Shown here one piece after another: positions 46,901-59,600 of a DNA stretch of 64,000 nt; positions within the stretch are counted from its first letter, which is position 1; each line of letters starts with the position of its first letter. The translations under genes were made by a program, and so were the position numbers. The notes beneath the pieces were generated by a model. That model saw only the letters and a list, made by a program, of their open reading frames with translations. It was not told the DNA's origin and did not search any database. The DNA is from Yamagishiella unicocca (lineage: Eukaryota; Chlorophyta; Chlorophyceae; Chlamydomonadales; Volvocaceae). The DNA lies in the NCBI GenBank assembly GCA_003116995.1, contig BDSL01000021.1, positions 620,001 to 684,000 of the forward strand. The letters are read 5' to 3'.

Positions 46901-49900
46901 GCTGCATTGCGCGGCTTGGAGGCCAGGCGCGCTTCCGCGGCGGTGCTCTTTGCCGAGGCGCTACCCGCTGCCCCAGCCACCAGGGTGTCCCCCCCTCTGG
47001 TGCCCACGGGAGGAGAGCTGGGCTCCGCGGATGACGTCGAGCCGGAGGTGCTCTACCAGATCGTCCAGACGGTTTCGGAGCCAGCTTCCGCTGCGCCGCA
47101 CGGAATGCAGACGCCGCATGATAGTGCCGTGCTACGGTTGGATGTGGACTCGGCATCGGACGGGTTGCCGCTAGTGGCCATCGGCCTGGCGCAGCAGGCG
47201 GCCCGTGCGGGTGTGCCCGGTGTACGTCTGACGGCGCCCCTGGCAGCAGGCGGATCAGCTTCGGCGGCGACCGCGATGGCGGGTGCAGCAGCCGCCGCGC
47301 TGCTGCGGACCGTCGAGGCAGAGACGGGTATTCTGTGCGCTGCCGGCAATGTCGGCGCGAAGGCCGCGGTGAAGGGGGCCCGCGCGAAGGCCCTCCCTGG
47401 AGCTGCCGTTTCATTGACCATTGAGGCGACTGCGGTGAGCCATGACGAGGACGCCTACGGGGCCGAGCAGTCGGGCGGGGTGCTCCTGCGTGACGTGCTG
47501 CTCCCAGCTGCGGCAACTGCGGGGGTACTTCAGCCCACTGGGGACTTCCAGCTGGTGCCCCGGCCCCGCGGCGCGCTGGGCAACCTGGTGCCGCAGCCGC
47601 TGCCCTCGCCCTTTGCAGCAGCAGCTGGTGGTGGTGGTGGTGGGACAGTAGCAGTGCCGGCGGGCAAGGTGGCGCTGCGGGTGCGGGCGGTGGGCCTCAA
47701 CTTCCGTGACGTGCTCAACGTGCTGGGCATGTACCCGGGCGACCCAGGAGAGCCAGGAGGAGACTGCTCGGGCGTGGTGGTGGCGGCCGGTGCTGGAGTG
47801 GATGGTGCTCTCCTGCCTCCTGGCACGGCCGTGTTTGGTCTGGCCGTGGGCAGCCTGGGCACGCTGGTGCACAGCAGCCCGCACACGCTGGTGGCCATGC
47901 CCGGCTGCCTAAGCTTCGAGGAGGCCGCCACCATGCCCACCGTCTTCATCACTGCGCACCAGGTGTTTGGTGACGCCGCCGCACTGCGCCCCGGGGAGCG
48001 TGTGCTGGTGCACGGTGCTGCGGGCGGCGTGGGCCTTGCGTCTCTTCAGGTGGTTGGTGAGCTTGGCGGCGAGGTGGTTGCCACCGCCGGCAGCCCGTCC
48101 AAGCGCGCGCTGCTGCGCGGTCTGGGTGTGCGGCGCGTGTCCACCAGCCGCGACCTGGGTTTCGTGGAGGAGCTGACAGCTTGTGGCGGTGGTGTGGACG
48201 TTGCGCTGAACACGCTGACCAGCCCCGGCCTGGTGTCCGCCACGCTGGGCCTGATTAGGCGCGGCGGTCGCTTCGTGGAGATCAGCAAGCGCGACGTGTT
48301 CTCGGTGTCCCGGCTGCAGAGCGAGCGGCCCGACGTGTCCGCCTCTTTCGTGGCCGTGGACTTCCTGCCCGACACCGCGGTGCAGTCCGCCATGCTGCGC
48401 GTGTCTGCGGGCGTGTGCCGCGGCGCCCTCCGTCCCCTGCCTCTGGCCGCGCACGGCCTCTCCTCCGTCGCCAGCGCTCTCCGCCAGATGTCTCAGGCTC
48501 GGCACGTGGGCAAGGTGGTGGTCTCCACCCCCACACTCGACACCATCACCTCATCGTCACCCCCGGTCGGTGGCGTCCTCATCATCGGCGGGCTCGGCAC
48601 CCTTGGACTCCTAACCGCCAGGTGGTTGCTCGCGCAGGGTGTACGGCACGTACACCTGACGGGACGAAGCGGCCGCCCGGGCGGCTCCGCCGGCGACGAG
48701 CAGCTGGCTCTCCTCACACGCTCCCACGGCTCCTTGATCACCATCAGCGCGGTCGACGCTACAGCCGGCGCAGACCAGTCGTGGCTCTTTGGCGTTCGGT
48801 CCTCACCGGACCATCAGGCATCAGGATCGGAGTCCGCACGGCTGCCGGAGGAGACCGATGCCGTGCAGCTCATCGGCGGGCGCCTCCTTTCCGCTGTCTT
48901 CCATGCCAGCGGGGTGCTCGCGGACGCCGTCCTGGACCGCCAGAGCGCAGCCGGCATCCGCCAGGTATCCGCCGCGAAGCGTAGCAGCGCCGCCATCCTC
49001 CGCCGCCTGGGCTGTTCCCTGCCCCTGGCGCACCACGTGTTCTTCTCCTCCGTCGCCTCGCTGCTGGGCTCCGCCGGCCAGGCCAGCTACAGCGCCGCCA
49101 ACGGCGCCCTGGACGCCCTGGCTACAGCCAGCCGGCATGCGGGCGTCGGTGCTACCGCCATCCAGTGGGGCGCCTGGGCTGGGGCGGGCATGGCTGCCAA
49201 TGCGGCCGTAGCACGCAAGGTTGATCGCCTGGGGATGGCTATGCTGCAACCGGAGGAGGGCCTGGGGGCGTTGGAGAGGGTTCTCTGCGGCCCGGCGGCG
49301 CTGTCGCGGAGTCTTGGAGTGCTTGGCGGGGCCGGGGGCGAGGCGGCGGTGGGCGCGGTGGTGCCTGTGGTGCCCTTCCGTTGGGGCCGCTTCCTGGCCA
49401 CAGCCTCACGCCGCCGCGGAGGCGCCGTGCCGTTCATGTTCCAGCACTATGCCGGAAAGCTGCAGGCAGCGATGCGGTTGGCGACGGGCTCGGCGGCAGC
49501 GGCGGCGGCGGTGGCCCCCGCTGCTGCTGCGGTTTCAGCAGTGGACGCGGCGAGGGCTCGCCACGCGCACGTGCTGGCGGAGGTCCAGGATGCGATCAGC
49601 GGCGTGGTTGGCTCCTCCGTTGCCCCCGACGCCCCGCTGATGGGTTCGGGGCTGGACAGCCTGGGCGCAGTGGAGCTGCGCAACGCGCTGGAGGGGCGGC
49701 TGGGGCTGCAGCTGCCGGGCACGCTGGTGTTCGACTACCCCACGCCGGCGGCTGTGGCGGAGTACATCGCAGCCAAGCTCCCGGCGGCTCCTTCCACAAC
49801 GTCATCTGCGCATCAGCCTCCCGCCATTTCATCTCCCCACACCGCCCCAGCGGCGGCGGCGCCGCTACCTGCGCAGCAAGCGCAGGCGCTGGAGGCCGAT

Positions 49901-52900
49901 ATCACACGTACCGTCATGCAGATTGCGACAGACGTCCTGGGCGGCGCCGTCACCTCTGCGGCCGCCGCGGGCCTGGACCCCGACGCGCCCCTCATGGCTG
50001 CGGGGCTAGACAGCCTTGCGGCGGTGGAGCTCCGGAACCAGCTCCAGGCCGTGTTCCGCCTCGTGCTGCCGTCTACCCTGGCCATCGACTACCCTACGCC
50101 CGCTGCCATCGCGGCCCTCATCGCAGCCCGGACAGCTCCCTCGGCACAGCAACTCACGGCCGCTAGTACAGCGGCCTCCGCCGGAGCTTTCGCGGCCAAC
50201 CTGCCGACCACAGCAGTCCCCCCGACGCTGCTTCCGTCGCGCCCCGACAGGGCGCTCACCGCCGCCATCCTAGGCGTCTCCGTGTCGCTACCTGCCGCCA
50301 CCGCCGCCGCCGGCTTGACAGCCGGCGGCGGCGTCGACGCCATCAGCGCTGTGCCGTACAGTCGGTACGACGTCGACGCGCAGGCGGGTCTGTTCGATGG
50401 CGCGCCGGTGCGCTTTGGAGCCTTCCTGGGGGGCGTCAGCGCCTTTGACGCTGCGGCCTTTGGGGTCAGCGACGGCGAGGCGGCGCTGATGGATCCGCAC
50501 CAGAGGCTGCTGCTGGCGGCGTGCGCGGAGGCCTTCGCGTCGGCTGGTTCTCATAGCCAGCCGCTGGTGAGTGAAGGGCCGCTGCGGGGGTTCAGGATAC
50601 GCTCTGCGACTTGCCCTCTTTGCTTGCTTCGCCGGCGGCATCATGGTAAAGGGCGAGAAGAGCATTACAAATGACGGGAAAAGCATTATAGATGTGGCTG
50701 ATGACGGGAAGCTATGTTCCACCAAATCGTGAAGCCCCGGAGCGAGAATGACATCCCTCCATGGGGCCCCCATAACTCCTTGTTACCTGTTATGACCCGA
50801 GCCTTAATTGGTCCCCAATAACTCCCTGTCCTGCTATCGCACCCCGAGCCTCAGGACTCCGCCGCCGTCAGCACCGCCGCCGCGGGCGATCTGTATGGCA
50901 TCGGCCGCGAGCGGTGGGGCGTTTTCGTTGGCACGTCCGCGCTGGACTACGGCAAGCTGGCCTCCCGCTACAGCCGCCAGCCCACCGCCTACAGCGCCAC
51001 GGGGACCCTCTCGCTGTCGGTCGCCTCCGGCCGCCTGTCGTACACCTTTGGCCTGCGCGGCCCCGCCGTCACCATCGACACCGCCTGCTCGTCCAGCCTG
51101 GTGGCGGCGCACGCAGCGCTGGCGGCGCTGGCACTGGGCGGCTGCGGCGCTGCGGTCGCTGCGGGCGCCAACTTGATGCTGATCCCTGATACGCCCGCGA
51201 TGTTCCAGAGAGCAGGTGCGGTCTGTCATTGCCCGCCAAGGTCCTCTGTCCATGCCTGACTCACATGCCTAGCACGTACGCACTAGCATGTGCTATTGTA
51301 TGCTCGGCAATTCAGCAGGCCAGCTGCCACAGCGCTTGCTGAGTACGCCAACCTTTACACATCGCCCGTTGTCCGCAGGCATGCTCTCCCCCGAGGGCCG
51401 CTGCAAGACGCTGGACGCCGCCGCCGACGGCTACGTGCGCGCCGAGGCGGTGGGCGCCCTCTGCCTGGCGCCGCTGCTGACTGCCGGCGGCTTCAGGAAC
51501 GGCTCCTCATCTTCATCGCCACTGGCGTTGCTGCTGGGTGCGGCGGTCAACCAGGACGGCCGCAGCAGCAGCCTGACGGCGCCCAACGGACCCGCGCAGC
51601 AAGCCGTGATTCGCGAGGCGCTGGCGGCGGCGGCTCTCTCGCCCGCCGCCGTGTCAGCCCTGTCCATGCACGGCACCGGCACCCCACTGGGCGACCCCAT
51701 CGAGGTGGGCGCCGCCCTGGCCGTGCTGGACACTTCACCTTCCGGCAGCAACCGCCACCGCCGTGCCCCCATCGCGCTGCTATCCTCCAAATCGTCGTAC
51801 GGCCACGCGGAGCCGGGCGCAGGCGTCGTGGGCATCACGCAGGCCATGCACGTGGCGACCCATGGGTCATCGCTGCCCATCATGCACCTCCGCGGCCTCA
51901 ATGAGCACGTCTCAGCCGCTATCAGCCAGACTTCAGCGCCGGAGGCGTGGTCGCTGCCTCGACAGCTCCAGCCGCTCGCGACACGAAGCGAGCGCGCCAC
52001 CCAGGGAGTCGGCACAACGGATGGCCGCTGGGGCGGCTCCACCGAGGCTGAGGTAATCTGCCTGGGCGTCAGCGCCTTCGCCTTCCAGGGCACCAACGCG
52101 CACGTGCTGGTGGGAAGCACCGATGCATCGTTGTCTAGCCAGCGCGCTTCAGACGCCGCTACCGCTGTGCCGTGGCGCAAGCAGCACCACTGGCTTCAGC
52201 CCGTCGTCGCAAACGTGCTCGTGGAGGCTGTCGCCGTCGCCACCGCGGCGGCCGCGGCGGCGCCATCATCGTCTCCAGTCGCCGCTCCAGCACAAGCCAG
52301 GACGGCGCTCTTCGAGTGCCGCATCACCCGCTCGTCCCGTCTGTCGTACATGTGGGACCACCGAGTGCGTGGCCGGTCGGTATTCCCTGGGGCGGGGTTC
52401 CTGGAGATGGCGGCCAGCTGCGTGGCGTCGCTGGCCGCAGCTGGCGCGCCAACGACGGCGGTGGCGCTGTCAGATTCGACCATCCCGGCACCGCTCGTCC
52501 TGCCTCAGCCCGACGCCGGCGCCGCCGCTGCGGCGGAAGCTTTCGGCACCGTCCTACGCTGCGGTGTATCGCTGGCTACCGGCCGGGTGGCGATCCGGTC
52601 GGAGACGTGGCGCAGCCATGGAGCAGCTGGTGGCGCCGCCGCAACAACCGCAACTGTGCACTTCCGGGCCCTAGCCGCGTTGGTCAGCAGCCGAGGACCC
52701 ATCCAGCCGCAGACCGCCACCTCCTCCTCCCAGCACCTCAAGTCCGCCACTGGGCAGCTCCACGCCTTAGCGGCCATTTTGCTGCGTCAGGCCACCAAGC
52801 AGCCAGCTAGCCGGGCGGCTCTCGGCGCCCGGCTGCCGCCCAGCGGCACCCTAGCGTGCCTGGAGCCGCCTGCGGACTGCAGCGGCGCGCTGTTGCATCC

Positions 52901-55900
52901 GGCGCTGCTGGACTGCAGCCTGCAGGTGGGCGCGGTGCCCGTGGCTCCGGGCGCCGCGGCGGTGCTGCGTGTGCCGGCCGCCGTGGGCCTGGTCCGGGTG
53001 CCGCTGTCGGCCGAAGGGGCGGCGGGCGTGGGCGGCACGCTGGCGGACCCGGCGACCCAGGCCGCGTGGGTGTCGGCGGTGAGCACCGACAGCAACACAA
53101 GCACCGACAGCGGGGACGAGCTGGACTACTGCGTCAGCGGCGGCGACGGGTCCATACTGTACGGCATATCCCGCCTGACCGCCAAGGAGCTCCGCACCTC
53201 CGCCGCTGCAGCTGCGCCGTCTGCCGCCACCGCCGCCGCCACCGTCGCCGCCACCGCCGTCGCCAGTTCGCCCCCGGCAGTGCTCTACGCAGCCCAGATG
53301 CTGGTCAGCGAACCATCCGCCGCGGCCATGCCTGCAGCCGCCGGCCGGCACGCGTCTCCTTCCCTGGAGCTCTTATCGGAGCAGGCTCCTGTGGCAGCGC
53401 TACTGGGGGTGCTCCAGGCTATCGCTCAAGTGCCGTCGATGGCCATCCAGCTCTCCAGCAGTGAAGCGATGTCGGCACACCGCCATGACACGCAGATCGC
53501 CGGCAGGGCCGCAGTGCTCGCCGGCATGATGCGGTCTGCCGCACTGGAGCAGAGCGGCCGCGCAGTCGGTGTTATCGAGGGCGCTCCGCCGCGACCAGGA
53601 GCTGTCTCGAGCATCCCCTCCCTAGACCTCCATCCAGAGGGTCCTGACGGCGCCGAGCCTTTGGATATCCACGGCGTGCATCTATCGCGGGCTACGTTGG
53701 CCCGGCCGCAGCTGCTACCTGCCTTCGGGAGTACGTTGGGCTCAGCCGCGGGAGACTCCGACTTCCAGCTGGTGCCCCGGCCCCGCGGCGCGCTGGGCAA
53801 CCTGGTGCCGCAGCCGCTGCCCTCGCCCTTTGCAGCAGCAGCTGGTGGTGGTGGGGCAGTAGCAGTAGCAGTGCCGGCGGGCAAGGTGGCGCTGCGGGTG
53901 CGGGCGGTGGGTCTCAACTTCCGCGACGTGCTCAATGTGCTGGGCATGTACCCGGGCGACCCAGGAGAGCCCGGAGGTGACTGCGCGGGCGTGGTGGTAG
54001 CGGCCGGTGATGGAGTGGATGGTGCTCTCCTGCCTCCTGGCACGGCTGTGTTTGGTCTGGCCGTGGGCAGCCTGGGCACGCTGGTGCACAGCAGCCCGCA
54101 CACGCTGGTGGCCATGCCCAGCTGCCTGAGCTTCGAGGAGGCCGCCACCATGCCCACCGTGTTCATCACGGCGCACCAGGTGTTTGGTGACGCCGCCGCA
54201 CTGCGCCCCGGGGAGCGTGTGCTGGTGCACGGTGCTGCGGGCGGCGTGGGCCTTGCGTCTCTTCAGGTGGTTGGCGCACTTGGCGGCGAGGTGGTTGCCA
54301 CCGCCGGCAGCCCGTCCAAGCGCGCGCTGCTGCGCGGTCTGGGTGTGCGGCGCGTGTCCACCAGCCGCGACCTTGGCTTCGTGGAGGAGCTGACAGCTTG
54401 TGGCGGTGGTGTGGACGTTGCGCTGAACACGCTGACCAGCCCCGGCCTGGTGTCCGCCACGCTGGGCCTGATTAGGCGCGGCGGTCGCTTCGTTGAGATC
54501 AGCAAGCGCGACGTGTTCTCGGTGTCCCGGCTGCAGAGCGAGCGGCCCGACGTGTCCGCCTCTTTCGTGGCCGTGGACTTCCTGCCCGAGACCGCGGTGC
54601 AGTCCGCCATGCTGCGCGTGTCTGCGGGCGTGTGCCGCGGCGCCCTCCGTCCCCTGCCTCTGGCCGCGCACGGTCTGGGCAGCGTCGCCAGCGCGCTCCG
54701 CCAGATGTCTCAGGCTCGGCACGTGGGCAAGGTGGTGGTGTTCAACCCGCAGCAGCAGCCGCTGGCCAGCCCCTCCGGCCGTGTGGTCATCAGTGGCGGC
54801 CTGGGCTCTCTGGGTCTGCTTCTGGCCTCATGGCTGGTCCGGCAGCACGCCTCTTGCCACATCCAGCTGCTGGGCCGCTCGGGCCGCGCCGAGGGTGGTG
54901 CTTCTGAGGCGTCCTTATCTCAGGTGCTGCTGTGTGCGCGTGGTGTGGTGGAGATCATCAAGGCCGACGTGTCCAGCGCCGAGGACTGCGCCCTGGCCTT
55001 TGGCCCCGGCTCAACCGCCCCTGGTGCTGCCATGGCTGCTAAGCCTGTGCTCGCAGTGCTGCACGCCGGCGGGGTGTTGGCCGATGCGGTGCTGCGCAAC
55101 CAGACGGCCACCAGCGCCCGCCGCGTCTTTGCCCCCAAGCTGGCTCAGCTGTCGCGCTGGGCCGGTATCGTGTCTCAGCAGCCCGGAGCTACACACGTGC
55201 TCTTCTCCTCCGTCGCCTCGCTGCTGGGCTCCCCCGGCCAGGCCAACTACAGCGCCGCCAATGCGGGCCTGGACGCCGCCGCCGCTGCTCTTTCCGAGCG
55301 CGGCCTTGGTTTCGTGAGCGTGCAGTGGGGCGCGTGGGCTGGCGGCGGCATGGCGGCCAATGACGCGCAGACCGCGGCGCGAGTGGAGCGCATGGGCATG
55401 TCGCTCATCCAGCCGCAGCAGGGCCTGGCGGCTCTCTCGGCGGTGCTGGAGTCCTTCGCCCGCTCGCCCACGTCTGGTGCTGTCCCTGTGGTCGCCGCCA
55501 TCCCCTTCAACTGGCCCACCTTCCTGCAGCGCCAGCGGAAGAGCCGCCCGACTAGCTTGTTTACGGGCATGGCCTCTCTGACCCAAGTGGAGATGGGTCC
55601 GGAAGAATCCAGTGTGGTTGCCGCTGCTGCGGTCCCGGCCCCGGCCCAAATCGCGCAAGCGGCTGCCCAACCTTCCAGTGCAGGCTCCGCTGCTCGTATT
55701 CTGGCTGAGGTCCAGGACGCGGTGCGCGGCGTGGTTGGCTCCTCCGTTGCCCCTGACGCCCCGCTGATGGGTTCGGGGCTGGACAGCCTGGGCGCAGTGG
55801 AGCTGCGCAACGCGCTGGAGGGGCGGCTGGGGCTGCAGCTGCCGGGCACGCTGGTGTTCGACTACCCCACGCCGGCGGCAGTGGCGGAGTACATCGCGTC

Positions 55901-56652
55901 GCGCGTGCAGGTGGCCGCAGCCGGGGCCCCAGCAGCAGCAGAGGCACGTGGCCAGGTGGCCGCTGCCGATATGCTGGTGTCAGCCAGGAACCGCACAATG
56001 GACGAGGATCCGTTTGCCGACATGATGTATGAACAGCCTTTGGCTGAGTCTGACCACCCCACCACGCTTCACATGCCAGCGGACATGGCCCGCAGCTTGG
56101 CGCCGACGCTACCTGCGTCGAAGCGAGCTGCTGCTTCTGCCGCGGTGGGTTCCGGAGCTGTGGCGGTCGTGGGCATGGCCCAGAGGCTGCCTGGAGCCGG
56201 TTTTTGCGGTGGCTACGCCCAGCAGCTGGGCCGGATTGTGGACGCTGTTGGCCGCATTCCGATCAACAGGTGAGGTGGTGGCTTGAATAGTTACGCGCAT
56301 TGTAAACGGTACCATGACGAGGGTACCCTGGGAGGAGGACGGAGGTCTACGGAGGGCGAAACTTGGTGCAGGGTACGACAGAGGGGGCCCTATGTCAACA
56401 TACATGCCGTTCTGCGAGCAGCACGCAGCTGGGCTCCTGCTGGCGTGCTCAGCGACCTTCACCATGTTCCATAAGAACCCTAAACCCTAATCCAGTCTCC
56501 CGGTCCCGTCCCTTCGCCCACTCGCGCAGGTGGGATGTGGAGCTTCTGGGACCGCTGCTGGCTGGCGACATGCCGGTGCCGTTCGCGGCTCTGCTGGCGG
56601 GCGCGGAGGCCTTCGACGCGGCCGCCTTTGGCGTCAGCCCCGCCGAGGCGGC

Positions 56653-56686
<34 letters not shown>

Positions 56687-59600
56687 TGCACGGCGGACGC
56701 GTTTGCGGCAGTGCCTTCGGAGCTGATAACGGCTGCCAGTGTGCCGGAGGCCAGGTGAGGGTGGAGGAGGCGTGGGACGAGGCTGGGCGGTGGCTACGGC
56801 TGGTGAGAAATGAGGTTCCAGCCGTGGCGACAGTACCGGGATACAGCAAGCGAATGCATGTAGACAGGCGGAAGCCCATCCCTACGTTAAACCTTAACGT
56901 TCCGGAACCACCTACATGCACTGGCGTATGGACCCGCTGCTCGCCGTGTGCTGTGTCCTGTGATCCACCCATATCCCCACCTGCCCTCCTCATCCTCATC
57001 CTCATCCTCATCCTCATCCTCATCGTCATCAGCAGCGGCAAGCTGACGTGGGGCGCGTACGTGGGCGTGTCGTCGCAAGACTACCGGACACTCACTGCCA
57101 GGTGCGCCGCCCGGCTCCCCAGGGGTGAATAGTCGTCGCTCCCGAGGGGTGAATTGTCGCCTCTCTCGAGGGGTGAATAGTCGGATCAGCAGCCAGCTAG
57201 CCTTGCGTCTGTGGCCATCCTCCTGCGCATACCGGCACTGTAACAACGGGATCAATGGCATAGAGAGGCGCAGGATACCTCGGAAGCTGTGTTTTTAATT
57301 GTCCGGGCTCCACTGCCCCCTCCGGCTTTCCCTCCCTGCGCGTGACGGCCTGCTGTTTTACACCGCAGGGTGGCGCCGGCGGCGACCGCGTTCAACGCCA
57401 CCGCCTCGGCCCTCTCCGTCGCCTCCGGCCGCCTGTCGTACACCTTTGGCCTGCGCGGCCCCGCCGTCACCATCGACACCGCCTGCTCGTCCAGCCTGGT
57501 GGCGATTCATGCGGCGCTGGCGGGGCTGGCACTGGGCGGCTGCGGTGCAGCGGTGGCGGCAGGCGCCAACCTGGCTCTCGCGCCGGTGAGTCTTACTTCC
57601 AGTGACACGCACGAAATGAAGAGAAGTGATTGAAGGTCGTAAGTGCGGACTTATGCTCCCCAATCATTTCATGGGTTGTCGTCTTACCGATTCGGCCGTC
57701 GCCCCTTCGCAATTCGCATACCGCCACTTCGCCATTTAAGCGTTCCTTTGCCACTCGCCTGCGCAGGACACCCCCCTGCACTTCCAGCGCGCCGGAATGC
57801 TCTCCCCCGAGGGCCGCTGCAAGACGCTGGACGCCGCCGCCGACGGCTACGTGAGGGCCGAGGCGGTGGGCGCCCTCTGCCTGGCGCCGCTGCTGACTGC
57901 CGGCGGCTTCAGGAACGGCTCCTCATCTTCATCGCCACTGGCGGTGCTGCTGGGTGCGGCGGTCAACCAGGACGGCCGCAGCAGCAGTCTGACGGCGCCC
58001 AACGGACCCGCGCAGCAAGCCGTGATTCGCGAGGCGCTGGCGGCGGCGGCTCTCTCACCCGCCGCCGTGTCAGCCCTGTCCATGCACGGCACTGGCACCC
58101 CTCTGGGCGACCCCATCGAGGTGGGCGCCGCCCTGGCCGTGCTGGACACCGTCCACGCGGCGCACGCCGCCGCCGCAAGCTCCACGCACAGCATGACGGC
58201 GGCGGCGGCGGCGGCGGCCCGGTCGGTCACCCTTCTTTCATCCAAGTCGTGGTACGGCCACTCGGAGCCCGGCGCAGGCCTTGTGGGCGTCGTACACGCG
58301 CACGCCGCTCTGACTCAGAGGGCGGGGCTCCCGCTGGGGCACCTGCGCCACCTGAACCCCCACGTGGCCAGCGCCTTGGAGCTGTCGTCGGCTACAGCCG
58401 CGACGTCCGCAGCCACGAGTGCAGCCTGCTGGCAGCTGCCGTTGCAGACCCAGCCCCTCGGGGCTGCGCTGCTCGCCTCAGGGGCGACCTCCCTGGAGTC
58501 GTTGGTCGCGGGCGTCAGCGCCTTCGCCTTCCAGGGCACCAACGCGCACGTGCTGCTGTCCGCTGCTCCTCCTCCCGCTCTGCAGCCCGCAACCATCAGC
58601 CCGCGGCCTGAAGCTGACAGCACGGCGGTGGCTGCGGGCCCGGCGGCGGTGGCGCCGGGCGGCCGCACTTGGGAGCGGCGGCGGCTGTGGGTGGTGCCGC
58701 CGCTGAGCGCCATGCTAGGCGCCGTGGCGAGGAGCAACCGCGGCGGGCGGGGTGGAGGCGCCTGGTGCGCCTTCGACGTCGCCGTCGACGCTACCGGTCG
58801 TCTCGCCTTCCTGCACGACCATCGTGTGGCGGGTAAGGCCATCGTGCCCGCGGCGGCGCTGCTGGAGATGGCGGCAGCGGCAGCCGCTGTCGTACTTGGC
58901 GCCGGAACTACCGGTGACGTCCTCCACGCCGCTAAGAGACACAGCCATGGCGGCGCTGGGGGCGCATCTCTCGCTCTGACTAACGTCCGCATCCTGGCGC
59001 CGGCGGTGATGCAACCGCCGCCGTCCGCTACATCAGCATCTACGGGCGGGCCTGCCCGTGTCGCTGCGGCCCCCTTGGTGCTGCGGTGCGTCGTGGACGG
59101 CACCAGTGGCGCCCTGCGCATCACATCAAGCAGCACCGCCGCCGCCACCGCCGCACCAGCCAGCCGGACTCACGTCACCGGCAACGTCAGCCTGGTGCCG
59201 TCACCTCCCACCGTCGCCGCCGCCGTCGCCGTCAGCAGTAGCTCAACTCGCCTGGCGTCACTCGCTCGGCTCCTCTTCACCTCCGGCGGCCCCGCCAAGG
59301 CCGTCAGCCCCGCCGCGGCCATGCTACCCCTTCCAGCCTCGGCACCAGACTTCCTGATTCACCCCGCGTTGATGGACGCGGCCTTCCACCTAGGCGCCGT
59401 ACGCGACCCACTTGCCGGCCGGCTGCTGGTGCCGGCGGCGGTGGACTGCCTGCTGCTGCCGTTGGCGGACGTGCTGTCGTACGGCACGCGGCCTGCCGCC
59501 GCGGTCGGAGCCAGGGGCGACGCCGACTGGGCGACCGAAGGGCAGACGGATGGTATGATGACCTGCCTGGCGCAGCCGGAGGCCACCGCCCCTGGAGCTG

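Larger units (their letters stand above)
44060..50120 (+). other. PKS module 2: KS-DH-ER-KR-ACP-ACP
   Basis: KS2 starts with a poorly conserved N-terminus ([13 protein letters not shown]) and has DTACSSSL (Cys codon 44634-44636), [10 protein letters not shown] and [14 protein letters not shown]2 has [10 protein letters not shown] and LDCVLQ. ER2 begins at 47,543. KR2 has [10 protein letters not shown] and [16 protein letters not shown]. Two ACPs follow with serines at 49658-49660 and 50012-50014. From 45,129 to 50,566 the module is one uninterrupted exon of 5.4 kb. No AT is present. Confidence 0.88.
50260..55900 (+). other. PKS module 3: KS-DH-ER-KR-ACP
   Basis: KS3 has the active-site Cys at 51086-51088, [10 protein letters not shown] and [14 protein letters not shown]3 has [10 protein letters not shown] and [12 protein letters not shown]3 starts at 53,760 and KR3 near 54,780 ([27 protein letters not shown]). 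One ACP follows with its serine at 55785-55787. The ER is almost identical to ER2 and ER4, and the KR to KR4. No AT is present. Confidence 0.88.

Noticed and set aside
47960..48500. Open frames on the minus strand repeated in modules 2, 3 and 4 ([17 protein letters not shown] type)
   Set aside because: They recur only because the ER DNA is duplicated. They are antisense shadows of the ER coding sequence in GC-rich DNA.
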